This document shows positions 37,868-47,878 of a stretch of 64,000 nt of DNA, piece by piece. The stretch spans positions 21,501 to 85,500 of the forward strand of contig NZ_LXFV01000023.1 in assembly GCF_002847345.1 (NCBI RefSeq), in the 5' to 3' direction. Under the pieces are notes generated by a model. That model ran no database searches, had not been told where the DNA came from, and was given only the letters and a program-made list of their open reading frames with translations. The DNA is from Pectobacterium peruviense (GTDB lineage Bacteria; Pseudomonadota; Gammaproteobacteria; Enterobacterales; Enterobacteriaceae). The stretch's first letter is position 1; every line of letters begins with the position of its first letter. The position numbers and the translations under genes were made by a program.

Positions 37868-38322
37868 TCCGATTTCTCCTCACGTCCCAACAACGTCTGC
37901 AAGCGCTTTTTATCCTGTTCGCTCATCGGTTCTTTAGCACTTTTAATGCGGCGCGCGCGGCGAATAATCATCGCAGCCCCCGCAGTCAGAAACAGCGCAG
38001 GCAGCAGCCATAGCAAGATCGTGAAAGGCGTGATCGGTGGTTCATACGTCACAAAATAACCGTAACGATCCACCATATAATCGACAACCTGCTCTTTCGT
38101 TTGCCCTTGCTGCATTAGCTCATACACTTTCTGCCGCATATCCGAAGCAATCATCGAGTTGGAATCGGCAATGCTGTTGTTCTGGCATTTCGGGCAGCGC
38201 AGTTGCATGGTTAATTCGCGGAACTGTTGCTCCTGGGTATCGTTGTCAAAACGCAATACTTCGGATGACGCCAGCACGCTGAACGACAGCAGCAGTGCAC
38301 TAAGGAAGCTGAGCACTCTCAT
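37864..38322 (-). CDS. ccmH: Cytochrome c maturation protein CcmH (thiol-reducing)
   Basis: 152-residue periplasmic membrane-anchored thiol protein that reduces the CXXCH cysteines of apocytochrome c. Signal peptide about 1-18 ('MRVLSFLSALLLSFSVLA'), active site 'LRCPKCQNNSIADSNS' near 42, C-terminal membrane helix 'TPFTILLWLLPALFLTAGAAM'. Start 38322 overlaps the ccmG stop; the frame itself is open further upstream. It lacks the TPR half fused in E. coli. Confidence 0.93.
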   Translation of the reverse strand: MRVLSFLSALLLSFSVLASSEVLRFDNDTQEQQFRELTMQLRCPKCQNNSIADSNSMIASDMRQKVYELMQQGQTKEQVVDYMVDRYGYFVTYEPPITPFTILLWLLPALFLTAGAAMIIRRARRIKSAKEPMSEQDKKRLQTLLGREEKSE

Positions 38323-38876
38323 GCGCCGCCCTCCTTGCTGTATTTTTCCCACAGCGGTTGCAGCGTGTCTTGCCACACCTGCATGTTGAGATCGCCCGCA
38401 TGGCGATAGCGAATGATGCCTTGTCCGTCGATCAGGAAGGTTTCCGGCGCGCCGTACACGCCCAGATCCAGCCCCAACATGCCATCGCCGTCAAATAAGC
38501 TCAGCGCATAGGGGTTACCGAGCGTCTTTAACCATTCCACTGCTTTGGGACGTTCATCTTTATAATTCATACCCACGACGCGGATCCCCTGCGCCGCTAG
38601 CATGTTGAGAAACTGATGTTCCGCCCTACACGTGGGGCACCAGGTCGCCCAGACGTTCAGCAGTAGCGGTTTACCATCGCTCAGTTCAGATTGGCTATAC
38701 ACCTTTCCCGGTTGATCCAGCGATTCAAGACGAAACGCAGGAATTGATTTGCCAATCAGGGCAGACTCCAATCGCATAGGATCATCGCCGTCGCTGTTAC
38801 GCACCAATTGCCACAACAAGGCAACTGCCAGCAGTAAAAACAGGGCTAGCGGGATTAACAAAATCTTACGGCTCAT
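38319..38876 (-). CDS. ccmG: Thiol:disulfide interchange protein CcmG/DsbE
   Basis: 185-residue membrane-tethered thioredoxin-like protein that supplies reductant to the cytochrome c maturation pathway. N-terminal anchor at about 5-24; active site 'WATWCPTCRAEH' with Cys80 and Cys83; 'GAPETFLIDGQGIIRYRHAG' contains the cis-Pro region. Overlaps ccmF and ccmH by 4 bases each. Confidence 0.95.
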   Translation of the reverse strand: MSRKILLIPLALFLLLAVALLWQLVRNSDGDDPMRLESALIGKSIPAFRLESLDQPGKVYSQSELSDGKPLLLNVWATWCPTCRAEHQFLNMLAAQGIRVVGMNYKDERPKAVEWLKTLGNPYALSLFDGDGMLGLDLGVYGAPETFLIDGQGIIRYRHAGDLNMQVWQDTLQPLWEKYSKEGGA

Positions 38877-40828
38877 GAGGATGCCTCCCTAACCGCGCGA
38901 CGCAGGCGATAGCGAGGATCGAACATGCATAGGATGCCACCTAACGCCATCAGCCCCCCGCCGTACCATATCCAGCGGATAAAGGGTTTGTAATACAGTC
39001 GTACCGCCCAGCTATCGTCATCTAATTGTTCGCCCAAGGCCGCATAGAGATCGCGCGTCACGCCCGCATCAATAGCGGCTTCCGTCATGATCGCGCCGCT
39101 GGTGTTATAGAAGCGTTTTTCCGCTTTCAGGATCGCCTCCGGCTTGCCGTTATGCGTGACTTCGATCGTCCCTTTACCGCTGCGCCAGTTCGGCCCCACG
39201 ACATCCTGCACACCTTGAAACGTAAAACGGTAATCATGAATTTGTATGCTGTCGCCTGCCCGCATCCGCACATCGCGCTCGACGCTATAATTCTGGCTGA
39301 AGGCAATACCAACCACCGTCACCGCCAGCCCAATATGACCGCACACCATGCCCCACTGGCTCAATGAGAGCTTGGTCAAACCGCGCAGTAAACCGTGACG
39401 CTGGGTGGAACTGGTATGCAGCTCGTACACCGTTAAGAAGAATACCCACAGCGCCATCGATAGACCGACCGCCGTCATGGCAACGAGGGAATCCTGCAAT
39501 AACCACGGAAGCAGCAGCGACAGAGCCGCCGTTACGGCCAGCGCAACCAACAGCAGCTTACGCAGCTTTTGCGGCTCGTCGCGCCGCCAGCGAACTAGCG
39601 GCCCCACGCCCAGCAGCAAGGCAAAAGGTGCCATTAACAGGGTAAACATGGTGTTGAAGAACGGTGCACCAATGGAAATACTGCCCAAGCCCAGTTGCTT
39701 ATGCACCAACGGTAACAGCGTTCCCAATAGCACCACCAGCGTGGCCGCCATCAGGATCAGGTTGTTGCCGAGCAGGAATGTCTCGCGCGACCAGAGCGAA
39801 TTCGTTACTCGCGCCCGTACTCTATTGCCCTTGATGGCGAACAGCAGCAACGAACCGCCGATAACAATGACCAGAAACGCGAGAATAAACATGCCACGCG
39901 CCGGATCGGAGGCAAAGGCGTGCACCGACACCAGTACGCCGGAGCGTACCAGAAACGTACCCAACAGGCAGAGCGAGAACGCACCGATAGCCAACAATAC
40001 CGTCCAAGCCTTAAAGCTGCCGCGCTTTTCAGTGACCGACAGCGAATGCAGCAGCGCCGTGCCCACCAGCCACGGCATCAATGAGGCATTTTCTACCGGA
40101 TCCCAGAACCACCAACCGCCCCAGCCGAGTTCGTAATACGCCCAACCTGAGCCGAGCACGATACCCAACGTCAGGAACGACCAGGCCGCCTGCGTCCACG
40201 GTCGGGACCAGCGAGCCCACGCGCTGTCCAGCCGTTCAGCCAGCAGCGAGGCAACCGCAAACGCAAACGCCACGGAAAAACCGACATAGCCCATGTAAAG
40301 CAGCGGAGGGTGGAAGATTAACCCGACATCCTGCAACAGAGGATTGAGATCGCGTCCGTCAATTGGGTAGTCCGGCAGCGTGCGCGTAAAGGGATTCGAC
40401 GTCAGAATAATAAACAGCAAAAAGCCAACATTAATCATCCCCATAACGGCTAGCACGCGGGCGACCGCATCCAGCGACATGCCCCGACTGAATACTGCCA
40501 CGGCAAAGGTCCAACCGCTCATCAGCAGAACCCAGAGCAGCAGCGATCCTTCATGTGCGCCCCATGCCGCCGCCACGCGATACCACACTGGCAGCGCACG
40601 GTTCGAGTTGTTTGCTACATAAAGGACAGTGAAATCATTGATCACCAGCGCGTGTACCAACACGAGGAAGGAAGCCAAAATGCATGCAAACAGCGCCCAG
40701 GCAAGTGGACGCGCCAGCGCCATTAGGCGTTCATCCTGACGTGATGCCCCCCATAGCGGATACACGCTGAGCAGCAATGCAACGCCTAGCGCCAGACAGA
40801 GCAGATAATTGCCCACTTCAGGCATCAT
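38873..40828 (-). CDS. ccmF: Heme lyase subunit CcmF
   Basis: 651-residue polytopic inner-membrane protein with about 15 helices. It holds holo-CcmE and ligates heme to apocytochrome c. The WWD domain '[19 protein letters not shown]' near 235-253, '[13 protein letters not shown]' in the large periplasmic domain, and the conserved '[11 protein letters not shown]' are visible. A paralogue, nrfE, lies 5 kb away. Overlaps ccmE and ccmG by 4 bases. Confidence 0.96.
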   Translation of the reverse strand: MMPEVGNYLLCLALGVALLLSVYPLWGASRQDERLMALARPLAWALFACILASFLVLVHALVINDFTVLYVANNSNRALPVWYRVAAAWGAHEGSLLLWVLLMSGWTFAVAVFSRGMSLDAVARVLAVMGMINVGFLLFIILTSNPFTRTLPDYPIDGRDLNPLLQDVGLIFHPPLLYMGYVGFSVAFAFAVASLLAERLDSAWARWSRPWTQAAWSFLTLGIVLGSGWAYYELGWGGWWFWDPVENASLMPWLVGTALLHSLSVTEKRGSFKAWTVLLAIGAFSLCLLGTFLVRSGVLVSVHAFASDPARGMFILAFLVIVIGGSLLLFAIKGNRVRARVTNSLWSRETFLLGNNLILMAATLVVLLGTLLPLVHKQLGLGSISIGAPFFNTMFTLLMAPFALLLGVGPLVRWRRDEPQKLRKLLLVALAVTAALSLLLPWLLQDSLVAMTAVGLSMALWVFFLTVYELHTSSTQRHGLLRGLTKLSLSQWGMVCGHIGLAVTVVGIAFSQNYSVERDVRMRAGDSIQIHDYRFTFQGVQDVVGPNWRSGKGTIEVTHNGKPEAILKAEKRFYNTSGAIMTEAAIDAGVTRDLYAALGEQLDDDSWAVRLYYKPFIRWIWYGGGLMALGGILCMFDPRYRLRRAVREASS

Positions 40829-41307
40829 AACCGTTTACCCTCTATGCCAGCCGCAGAGGCGTGACCATTCTGCCCTTCCATCGCCGCTTTGATTTCCGGT
40901 GGCGTGTAGTTTTCATCATGTCGGGCAAGCACTTCTTTCGCCGCAATATGATCGTCGGTATCCAGAATGCCCTGCGCCACAACGCCTTGCCCTTCGCGGA
41001 ACAAATCCGGCAGCATTCCGTTGTAAGTCACGTCCACTGAACCCTGTGCGTCATAAACGGTGAAACGGACTTCCAGACTTTGGCTGTCGCGGCGTACGCT
41101 GCCCGGCATCACCATGCCGCCGACGCGCAAACGCTGCCCGATCGCCGGTTTTTCCTGCGTTTCATTTTTGCCGTAGAGAATTTCGCTGGGCGTATAGAAG
41201 AGATCGATATTTGAACTCAGCGCATAGAGCGTCAGCGCTATCGTCAGCACCGCGCCACAGACAACGGCCAGAATCGCATAGAGGCGAGTTTTACGCGGTG
41301 CACTCAT
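40825..41307 (-). CDS. ccmE: Heme chaperone CcmE
   Basis: 160-residue periplasmic heme chaperone anchored by an N-terminal helix (about 8-29). '[13 protein letters not shown]' contains His130, the covalent heme-attachment residue, and Tyr134. '[15 protein letters not shown]' belongs to the OB-fold beta barrel. Overlaps ccmD and ccmF by 4 bases. Confidence 0.96.
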   Translation of the reverse strand: MSAPRKTRLYAILAVVCGAVLTIALTLYALSSNIDLFYTPSEILYGKNETQEKPAIGQRLRVGGMVMPGSVRRDSQSLEVRFTVYDAQGSVDVTYNGMLPDLFREGQGVVAQGILDTDDHIAAKEVLARHDENYTPPEIKAAMEGQNGHASAAGIEGKRL

Positions 41308-41525
41308 TGCACTACCTCCATCGCTGACTGACGCGCCGTGTTCTTACGACGCTGCTCGCGCGCCTGCTGGCGGCGAATATCCCGCAACAGCGCACGACGC
41401 CCCAAGAGGGTATGTCCGATCAACGCACTCAGCGGTAATAGTGTTAACACCACGGCCAGCCACACGTAAAAGGCATAGCCGCCCATCGCAAAAAAATCTT
41501 GCCAACTCGTGAAGGCGATATTCAT
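41304..41525 (-). CDS. ccmD: Heme exporter protein CcmD
   Basis: 73-residue single-span membrane protein ('[22 protein letters not shown]') with a basic cytoplasmic tail ('[20 protein letters not shown]'). It is needed for release of holo-CcmE from the CcmABC complex. N-terminal '[20 protein letters not shown]' is the family signature. Coupled to ccmC and ccmE by 4-base overlaps. Confidence 0.93.
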   Translation of the reverse strand: MNIAFTSWQDFFAMGGYAFYVWLAVVLTLLPLSALIGHTLLGRRALLRDIRRQQAREQRRKNTARQSAMEVVQ

Positions 41526-42262
41526 CGTGCTACTCCTCCTTTATTGACCAGCGCAGCAACCCACGGTGCGCTGCGCTGCTGCACCAGTATCAAATTACGC
41601 AATCGCATGAGTGACAACGTCACGAACAAGCTCATAAACCCTAGCATCATGATTCGCAGCGGAAGACGCATAGCGGGATCGATGGTTTTCTGCATTTTTG
41701 TCGATGCCTGATGCAGGGTATTCCACCACTCGACCGAGAAATGGATGATGGGTAAATTCACCACGCCAACCAGCACCAAAATGGCCGCGGCACGCCCGGC
41801 AAGGCGGCGGTCGTCAAATGCGTTGTAGAGCGCGATGATACCGACGTACAGAAATAACAGGACGAGTTCCGACGTCAGGCGCGCATCCCATACCCACCAG
41901 GTCCCCCACATCGGTTTACCCCAGGTAGCGCCGGTGGTCAGCGCAATAAAGGTAAACACCGCACCAACGGGAGCCATCGCTGCCACGGCAAGATCCGCCG
42001 TTTTTGACTGCCGAATCATCCCGACCAGCGCGAAAATCGCCATCACGGCATAGACCCCCATCGACCACACAGCGGCTGGCACATGCAGGTAGATGATGCG
42101 ATACCCTTGCCCTTGCTGAGAATCTACAGGCGCAAACCCGAACCCTAACAGGCAACCGCCGATCAGCAACGCGACGCTAATCAGGGCAACCCAGGGGATA
42201 AGCCTGCCGCAAAGGCCATAAAGGCGATCCGGCTGCGTAAGCTGATAGTTTTTTTTCAACAT
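41522..42262 (-). CDS. ccmC: Heme handling membrane protein CcmC
   Basis: 246-residue protein with six hydrophobic helices that attaches heme to CcmE. It has the WWD-type motif 'WGKPMWGTWWVWDARLTS' near 115-132 and flanking histidines ('IYLHVPAAVWSMG', 'IIHFSVEWWNTLHQ'). The frame is open to 42292, but ATG 42262 ('MLKKNYQLTQPDRLYGLCG') gives the family length. The 68-bp gap to ccmB is the largest inside the ccm operon. Confidence 0.94.
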   Translation of the reverse strand: MLKKNYQLTQPDRLYGLCGRLIPWVALISVALLIGGCLLGFGFAPVDSQQGQGYRIIYLHVPAAVWSMGVYAVMAIFALVGMIRQSKTADLAVAAMAPVGAVFTFIALTTGATWGKPMWGTWWVWDARLTSELVLLFLYVGIIALYNAFDDRRLAGRAAAILVLVGVVNLPIIHFSVEWWNTLHQASTKMQKTIDPAMRLPLRIMMLGFMSLFVTLSLMRLRNLILVQQRSAPWVAALVNKGGVAR

Positions 42263-42330
42263 AATCGTGTGCTCACTTTGCGTAAAACGCATCCCAACGG
42301 GATGACGAATGCGATCCTGAGATCGGAAAA

Positions 42331-42987
42331 TTATTGTATGCTCACCCGCAATGCCGCCGCCGTGGCAAACGGGCTTAGGGTCGCGCTACCTGCCAGAAAA
42401 GCGCCGAGGATCGCCAGATATCCCCCCACCGGTAGTTGCATCATCGCGGCCTCGACTGCCGCCGTAGCAAAAATCAGCAGCGGTATGGTCAGCGGCAATA
42501 CCAACAGGCTTAACAACACGCCGCTGCGGCGTAGCCCGACCGTTAATCCCGCGCCAATCGCGCCCAAAAAGCTGAGAGTTGGCGTACAGAGCAACAGCGT
42601 TAACGCCATCACCCACCAGCCGTGGCTATCCAGACCAAACAGAAGTGCCGCTAACGGCGAAAGCAGTAGCAGCGGCAGCCCACTAACCATCCAGTGCACC
42701 ACCACTTTCGCCAGCACCACTAACGGCAGCGGCAACGGCAGCAGCGTCAACTGTTCCAGCGAACCATCCTGATAGTCATCGCGAAAAAGACGATCCATCG
42801 CCAGCAGAGACGCGAGCAATGCCGCCACCCACACTACGCCCGGTGCCACACGCACCAACAGTTGTGGTTCCGGCCCAATAGCCAAAGGGAATAAGATGAT
42901 GACGATGAGGAAAAACCACAGCGGGTTGAGAATTTCGGCGTTATTACGTAACGCGACACGCAGTTCTCGAGCAATCAGTCGTCGCAT
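42331..42987 (-). CDS. ccmB: Heme exporter permease CcmB
   Basis: 218-residue ABC permease with six membrane helices. With CcmA it forms the ATPase complex that frees holo-CcmE from CcmCD. Recognisable by 'LARELRVALRNNAEILNPLWFF' (about 4-25), 'DDYQDGSLEQL' and 'HWMVSGLPLLLLSPL'. Its start shares one base with the ccmA stop. Confidence 0.94.
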   Translation of the reverse strand: MRRLIARELRVALRNNAEILNPLWFFLIVIILFPLAIGPEPQLLVRVAPGVVWVAALLASLLAMDRLFRDDYQDGSLEQLTLLPLPLPLVVLAKVVVHWMVSGLPLLLLSPLAALLFGLDSHGWWVMALTLLLCTPTLSFLGAIGAGLTVGLRRSGVLLSLLVLPLTIPLLIFATAAVEAAMMQLPVGGYLAILGAFLAGSATLSPFATAAALRVSIQ

Positions 42988-43607
42988 TATGGCGTGCCCT
43001 CACTCGGTGTGAGCTGGATACAGCGGATGCTTTGAGCAAACGGACGTAGCGGCTGATGGGTGGTTAAAATAATGATGCCGTCGTGCGCAATATGGTGTTC
43101 CATTCGCTGTGTCAGCATTTCGACGCCTGCCACATCAAGCGCGGTCAGCGGTTCATCCAGAATCCACAGCGGTACGTCGGTGAGCCACAAACGCGCCAGC
43201 GCAACGCGCCGCTGTTGCCCCGCCGAAAGACGCGCCACAGGCACGTCTTCATATCCTGCCAACCCGACGGCGGCAAGTGCCTGCCAATGTGCATCCTGAT
43301 GCAGTTGCGGATAGAAGAAGCGCAGGTTTTCTTCACCAGTCAGGACGCTTTTGATGCCCGGTTGATGTCCTAGCCACAGAAGCTGCTGATTAAAATGCTC
43401 GCGGATACGATTGATTCGCTGCCCCTGCCAGCAGATTTCCCCCGACTCGGGCGTCGCGAGGCCGCTTAACATACGCAGTAGCGATGTTTTCCCTACCCCG
43501 TTAGCGCCAGCAATCTGCACCATTTCTCCCGGGCTGGCGGTAAACGACAACGCGCTGAAGAGCACATGCTCATCGCGTATGCAAACCACATCGCGCGCTT
43601 CTAACAT
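42987..43607 (-). CDS. ccmA: Heme exporter ATP-binding protein CcmA
   Basis: 206-residue ABC ATPase. Walker A 'GANGVGKTS' (34-42), signature '[15 protein letters not shown]' near 126 and Walker B '[12 protein letters not shown]' near 147. First gene of ccmABCDEFGHI, reading toward and converging with nap. In E. coli the ccm genes follow napC on the same strand, so this block is inverted relative to E. coli. Confidence 0.95.
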   Translation of the reverse strand: MLEARDVVCIRDEHVLFSALSFTASPGEMVQIAGANGVGKTSLLRMLSGLATPESGEICWQGQRINRIREHFNQQLLWLGHQPGIKSVLTGEENLRFFYPQLHQDAHWQALAAVGLAGYEDVPVARLSAGQQRRVALARLWLTDVPLWILDEPLTALDVAGVEMLTQRMEHHIAHDGIIILTTHQPLRPFAQSIRCIQLTPSEGTP

Positions 43608-43678
43608 CGGGGTGTACTCCTACTTTCTTCGTGGCTATAGAATAACATGACGCCTTTACTCCCCCCTCTTGGGGGTCG

Positions 43679-43718
43679 TAACCCTAAAGAGTTAATCTTT
43701 TTTATTGAGATCAATAAA
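43679..43718 (-). promoter_or_regulatory. Candidate FNR and NarP/NarL sites upstream of ccm
   Basis: An 18-base palindrome TTTATTGAtcTCAATAAA (43701-43718) includes TTGAT-CTCA-ATAAA, one mismatch from the FNR consensus. A 7-2-7 dyad TAACCCT-AA-AGAGTTA (43679-43694) differs from TACYYMT/AKRRGTA by one base per half. Both lie between ccmA and the nrfG stop. The exact promoter is uncertain. Confidence 0.5.
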
Positions 43719-43798
43719 GTCGGCGATTCCGGTTATCCTCGTCATTATGACGGTGCAAAAAGCGGCTCTGAAACCTCTGGTTCGCGGTATATCACCTG

Positions 43799-44629
43799 TT
43801 ACTTCTGGCTATTCTTTAGCAGCGTTGCCGTGTTGATCGCCTCGATCAATTGAGCGCGGTTAACCCGGGGGCTGTATGTATCCAACAGGCGCTGCCAGAT
43901 CGTAATCGCACGTGCATAATCGGCCTTCAGGAACGCATCAGACGCCAGCAGCATCAGCGCCGTCACTTCATTGGCGTCCAGCGCCAGCGCTTTATCGACC
44001 ATCTCCTGCATAGGAGGCGTGACAACCTGACCAGATTGGTAATACAACACCGTCGCCAGCGCCGAATACAGCTCCGCACTGTCGCCCTTCAGCGCAATCG
44101 CCTGCCGATAAGCGCGCAGCGCGTTGTCATAGGCGTTTCGGTAAAGATAATATTCACCCAGCTCAGCCCAGAGGACGCCGTTGCTCGGTGTTTTACGAAT
44201 GCTGTTCTGCAAAGTCGCAAGCTGTTTTTCCTGCTGTTGCGCGTCGCTAAAATCACGTAGCGGATCGGCAAGCCGCTGGCGTTCCACCTGAACGAGCGCC
44301 CCGCGCGGGCCCAGCGTATAGAACGCCGCACTGCTCAATAGGGTAGCGATGACCGCGACTACAACGGCGATAATGGGCATCGGGCGCTGTGCAGAAAAAG
44401 AGGATGACGTTAACGGCAGATCGTGAGTTAGTTCGCGCCCCAGCATTTTGGCCTCATGCTCAGAAAGGTGCTTCACGGCCTGTTCACATTGAAAATGCCA
44501 GATGCGTTCTGCTAAACGCGGTAGCTTTCCATCCCCTTCCGTCTTGCGCAGGGGCAATAGCGGCCACAGCAGTCCAGCAGCCAGAGCAAGCATAGCGACA
44601 GCGACGATCAGCACGTGTAGCAGACTCAT
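43799..44629 (-). CDS. nrfG: NrfG/CcmI-like TPR protein of the nrf heme-ligation system
   Basis: 276-residue membrane protein. N-terminal helices at about 5-25 and 83-103 with a cytoplasmic loop ('ERIWHFQCEQAVKHLSEHEA'), then TPR repeats ('WAELGEYYLYRNAYDNALRA', 'AELYSALATVLYYQSGQVVT'). E. coli NrfG contains mainly the C-terminal TPR part; this protein has the full CcmI-like layout. With NrfE and NrfF it attaches the special CXXCK heme of NrfA. Start 44629 overlaps nrfF as ATGA; a longer frame to 44713 is not used. Confidence 0.88.
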   Translation of the reverse strand: MSLLHVLIVAVAMLALAAGLLWPLLPLRKTEGDGKLPRLAERIWHFQCEQAVKHLSEHEAKMLGRELTHDLPLTSSSFSAQRPMPIIAVVVAVIATLLSSAAFYTLGPRGALVQVERQRLADPLRDFSDAQQQEKQLATLQNSIRKTPSNGVLWAELGEYYLYRNAYDNALRAYRQAIALKGDSAELYSALATVLYYQSGQVVTPPMQEMVDKALALDANEVTALMLLASDAFLKADYARAITIWQRLLDTYSPRVNRAQLIEAINTATLLKNSQK

Positions 44630-45027
44630 AAGCGCGATCCTCGGTTCTGTCGCCGCATCACTCGCCACGCAATCACCGCAATCGCTAACAGCAAAAACAG
44701 CGGCGTTAGCCAAAGGATGCCGGTTTGCATTTTCATCGGGGGGTTGTACTGCACAAAATCGCCATAGCGCTGATTCATAAACGCCATAATTTCTGACTCA
44801 TCTTTGCCCTGCTCCACCATGGAAAAAACCTCATGGCGCATGCTGACTGCCACGGGCGAATTCGACTCCAGCAGGCTCTGATTCTGGCATTGTGGACAGC
44901 GTAACTCTCCGGCAATCGCCATCGCGTCCTGACGCTGTGTCTGACTGGAAAACACCCAAGTATCGACCACTTGCGCCTGCACAGAAAAAGCTAACAGCAT
45001 GAGAAGAAGCGCAAGGGATTTAGTCAT
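44626..45027 (-). CDS. nrfF: NrfF, CcmH-like thiol protein
   Basis: 133-residue paralogue of CcmH. Signal peptide about 1-18, active site 'LRCPQCQNQSLLESNS' near 42, then 'FMNQRYGDFVQYNPPM' and a C-terminal membrane helix. It reduces or presents the CWSCK motif of NrfA for heme attachment. Overlaps nrfE by 8 and nrfG by 4 bases. Confidence 0.92.
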   Translation of the reverse strand: MTKSLALLLMLLAFSVQAQVVDTWVFSSQTQRQDAMAIAGELRCPQCQNQSLLESNSPVAVSMRHEVFSMVEQGKDESEIMAFMNQRYGDFVQYNPPMKMQTGILWLTPLFLLLAIAVIAWRVMRRQNRGSRL

Positions 45028-46897
45028 AGACTCTTCTCCCTCGGAACCACCCCAGCAGTGCGCCCGCGACCATCAACATGCCGCCGCCCCACACCCAGCG
45101 AACGCCGGTTTGCACATAGAAACGCATCGCATAGCGGTTTTCGCCGGTTTTCTCGCCCATCACGGCATACCATTCCCTGATTGGCCCCCAGGCAATACCC
45201 GGTTCAATCATCTGCTGTTTGCGTGCGTTGTAATAACGGCGTTCTGGTATAACGCGGGCAATCGGTGAATCACCACGATAAATCGCAATCACCGCCTGCT
45301 CTGCGGTGTAATTCTGAGCAGCCACTAAATCCAGCCGTAAAAAATGAAACTGATAGTCACCCAGCGTAACCTGCTCTCCCTGCCCCACATTGGCGCTAAT
45401 TTCCTGCTTGCTCCCCGCAGAGAACGTAATCCCCAAGGCAAACAGCACCACGCCCGTATGTGCTAACAGCGCTGGAAGCTGCTGGCGTAGCGCCAACAGC
45501 GGCTGTAGCCACTGCGCAGCCATCACCCAGCCGATCAGACCGGAAGCCAGCGCCACGCCGTACCCATACGGCCATATAATCAGAGTGGTGACGACACCGA
45601 CTGTCAGCGTCACACCTAAACGCCGGACGGGCCAGCGCGTACTGTGTTTCCAGTAGCCTCCCGCCGCAACGCCAATGAGCAACAGCATCAAGCCAGCAAA
45701 GGGCAAGAGCACACGGTTAAAATAGGGTGCGCCTACTGAGATTTTCCCCCAGCCTGCCAATCCATAAATCATCGGATAAAGCGTACCGAGTAGTACCACC
45801 AGCGCGACGGCACTGAATAACAACAGCACCAGCAGTATTGCCATTTCCCGTGACCAGCCAGAGAAGCGGGCTGCGGAATGGACAAGCTGGGCACGCCAGC
45901 CATAAACAGCCAACGCCGCCATGCTTAAACCGGCAAACAGGATAAATAAAGGCACCGCGCGATCATGTTCGAGGGCGAAGGCATGGACAGAAACCAGTAT
46001 CCCCGAGCGAACAATCAGCGTACCGAGCAGGCATAAAATGAACGTCAACAGCGCCAATATCAGCGACCAATGGCGGAAGATACCGCGCATTCGAGTGACA
46101 GACAGACTGTGGAGTAATGCGCTGGCCGTTAACCACGGAAGCAACGAGGCGTTCTCTACCGGATCCCAGAACCACCATCCTCCCCAGCCCAGCTCGTTAT
46201 AAGCCCACCACGATCCCAAAATGATCCCCAGCGTCAACAAGCTCCAGGCCGGCAACGTCCAGCGCCAGCAAATCCAGGCGGCTGGTGCAGTAAACTCCCC
46301 GTGAATCAGGGCGGCTAACGCCAGTGCCGCACTCACGGTTAAGCCGCCATAGCCTAGATAGAGCAACGGTGGATGGAGAATGAGGCCAATATGTTGCAAC
46401 ATCGGGTTGAGATCCCTCCCCGCCAACGCAGGCGGGAAGAGACGCACAAAGGGATCGGAAAAAAACACAATGAATACCAGCAATGCGGTCGCAATCACCG
46501 CGAGCATCGCCAGCGTCAGCGGGAACAGATCGCTCGTCGCTTTGCGATAGCGGCAGGCGAACGCGGCGCTCCAGCCGGATAAACACAGCAGCCACAGCAG
46601 CAGCGATCCTTCATGCCCGCCCCAAACCGCCGCAATTTTGAGCCCCAGCGGTAAATCACGGTGGCTATGCTGAGCAACGTAATTAACCGAAAAATCATCC
46701 TGCACCACGCTCAGCGTCAGCGCGACAAACGCGAACAGCACGAGACCAAACAGCACCAGCGTCCAGCACCGCGCCAGTCGGTAAGTGCCCGACCAGCGCA
46801 GGGAGTAGCCCGAAAATGTCAGCAACGCTGTTGCCACACCGACGCAAACCGCCAGTAACAGCGACACATACCCAAACTCTGGCAATAACAACATCAA
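45020..46897 (-). CDS. nrfE: Heme lyase NrfE (CcmF paralogue)
   Basis: 625-residue polytopic membrane protein with about 15 helices, the WWD motif '[20 protein letters not shown]' near 230, and 'LHPPLLYLGYGG'. It ligates heme to the active-site CXXCK motif of NrfA. Clearly homologous along its length to CcmF encoded 5 kb away. Starts 18 bp after nrfD. Confidence 0.94.
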   Translation of the reverse strand: MMLLLPEFGYVSLLLAVCVGVATALLTFSGYSLRWSGTYRLARCWTLVLFGLVLFAFVALTLSVVQDDFSVNYVAQHSHRDLPLGLKIAAVWGGHEGSLLLWLLCLSGWSAAFACRYRKATSDLFPLTLAMLAVIATALLVFIVFFSDPFVRLFPPALAGRDLNPMLQHIGLILHPPLLYLGYGGLTVSAALALAALIHGEFTAPAAWICWRWTLPAWSLLTLGIILGSWWAYNELGWGGWWFWDPVENASLLPWLTASALLHSLSVTRMRGIFRHWSLILALLTFILCLLGTLIVRSGILVSVHAFALEHDRAVPLFILFAGLSMAALAVYGWRAQLVHSAARFSGWSREMAILLVLLLFSAVALVVLLGTLYPMIYGLAGWGKISVGAPYFNRVLLPFAGLMLLLIGVAAGGYWKHSTRWPVRRLGVTLTVGVVTTLIIWPYGYGVALASGLIGWVMAAQWLQPLLALRQQLPALLAHTGVVLFALGITFSAGSKQEISANVGQGEQVTLGDYQFHFLRLDLVAAQNYTAEQAVIAIYRGDSPIARVIPERRYYNARKQQMIEPGIAWGPIREWYAVMGEKTGENRYAMRFYVQTGVRWVWGGGMLMVAGALLGWFRGRRVYD

Positions 46898-46915
46898 CAG
46901 GCCTCTTGCTGGGAA

Positions 46916-47878
46916 CTAGACAACGGTTAACTGCCCCGCATAGAGGATAAAGAAGCGCAGCAGTAAAACGCCCACCAGACTCATGCCGCAGACCGCCAGC
47001 ACACCATAGGGTGAATGCTGTCGGTTAGCCCACGACTTGAGCAGCAAGGGAATGACTAATCCAATCCCTACAACGCCCAGCCAGAACCACACGGCCCAGA
47101 ATCCACCACCCAACGCCGCCACCAGCGCCCGCTGCTTCCCATCGTCCCCTAACGCGAGGCCAATAAAGAACGCGAACAGCAAGAAGATCTCTAGCCACAC
47201 GACCGGCGTTTCGACGCGATGGATAAAGTGCGCCTCTTCGCTATGCGGATTGCGGCGATAGCGGCAGGTCATAGCGATCAACGCCACTGCGGCACCGGAG
47301 GACACGCCCGAAAACAGGAATAACGCCGGTAGAATCGGATTATTTAGTAGCGGATAGGTCTTCAGCGCGGAGAGCAAGAATCCGGTATAAGCCCCTAACA
47401 TCACCGCCAGCAACAACATCACGATATCCAGCGATTTCTGCATCGGTGCCAGCCAGCCGAGCACCTTGGGGAAGAGAGTCAGCTTCGGCAGCCAGCGCTG
47501 TTGCAGCACAATAGCCTGCTCGCTAAAAATATTGACCAGCCAGACTGCCAGCGCCGCCATGTAAACCTGAAACAGCATCACCCCAACGGACATCACGGAG
47601 GTAAAGCTGTAATGGAACATGAGCTTCCAGAACGTCCAGGGGCGCGTCAGGTGAAAGACCAGAATCAACAATCCCAAAATGATGGTGCACGGCGCGAGAA
47701 TAAGCGTGGTGCGCATTAGCGTACTGTCTGCGGTGGCCTGTTCGGGATGGTAGCGCCGCAGTAAGGCAGACAGCGTCACCAGCCCCGCAGAAATCCCCAC
47801 CAGGAACAGGTAAATCGCAATCGGCCAGTCCCAGACTAACGAATCAAAATGGAATGCGCTTGAAGACACGGGCGTCAT
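46916..47878 (-). CDS. nrfD: NrfD membrane quinol dehydrogenase subunit
   Basis: 320-residue NrfD/PsrC-family protein with eight or nine helices. 'WPIAIYLFLVGISAGLVTLS' at the N-terminus and 'SGVSSGAAVALIAM' in the middle are typical. With NrfC it is thought to oxidise menaquinol and reduce NrfB. Overlaps nrfC by 4 bases. Confidence 0.94.
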   Translation of the reverse strand: MTPVSSSAFHFDSLVWDWPIAIYLFLVGISAGLVTLSALLRRYHPEQATADSTLMRTTLILAPCTIILGLLILVFHLTRPWTFWKLMFHYSFTSVMSVGVMLFQVYMAALAVWLVNIFSEQAIVLQQRWLPKLTLFPKVLGWLAPMQKSLDIVMLLLAVMLGAYTGFLLSALKTYPLLNNPILPALFLFSGVSSGAAVALIAMTCRYRRNPHSEEAHFIHRVETPVVWLEIFLLFAFFIGLALGDDGKQRALVAALGGGFWAVWFWLGVVGIGLVIPLLLKSWANRQHSPYGVLAVCGMSLVGVLLLRFFILYAGQLTVV

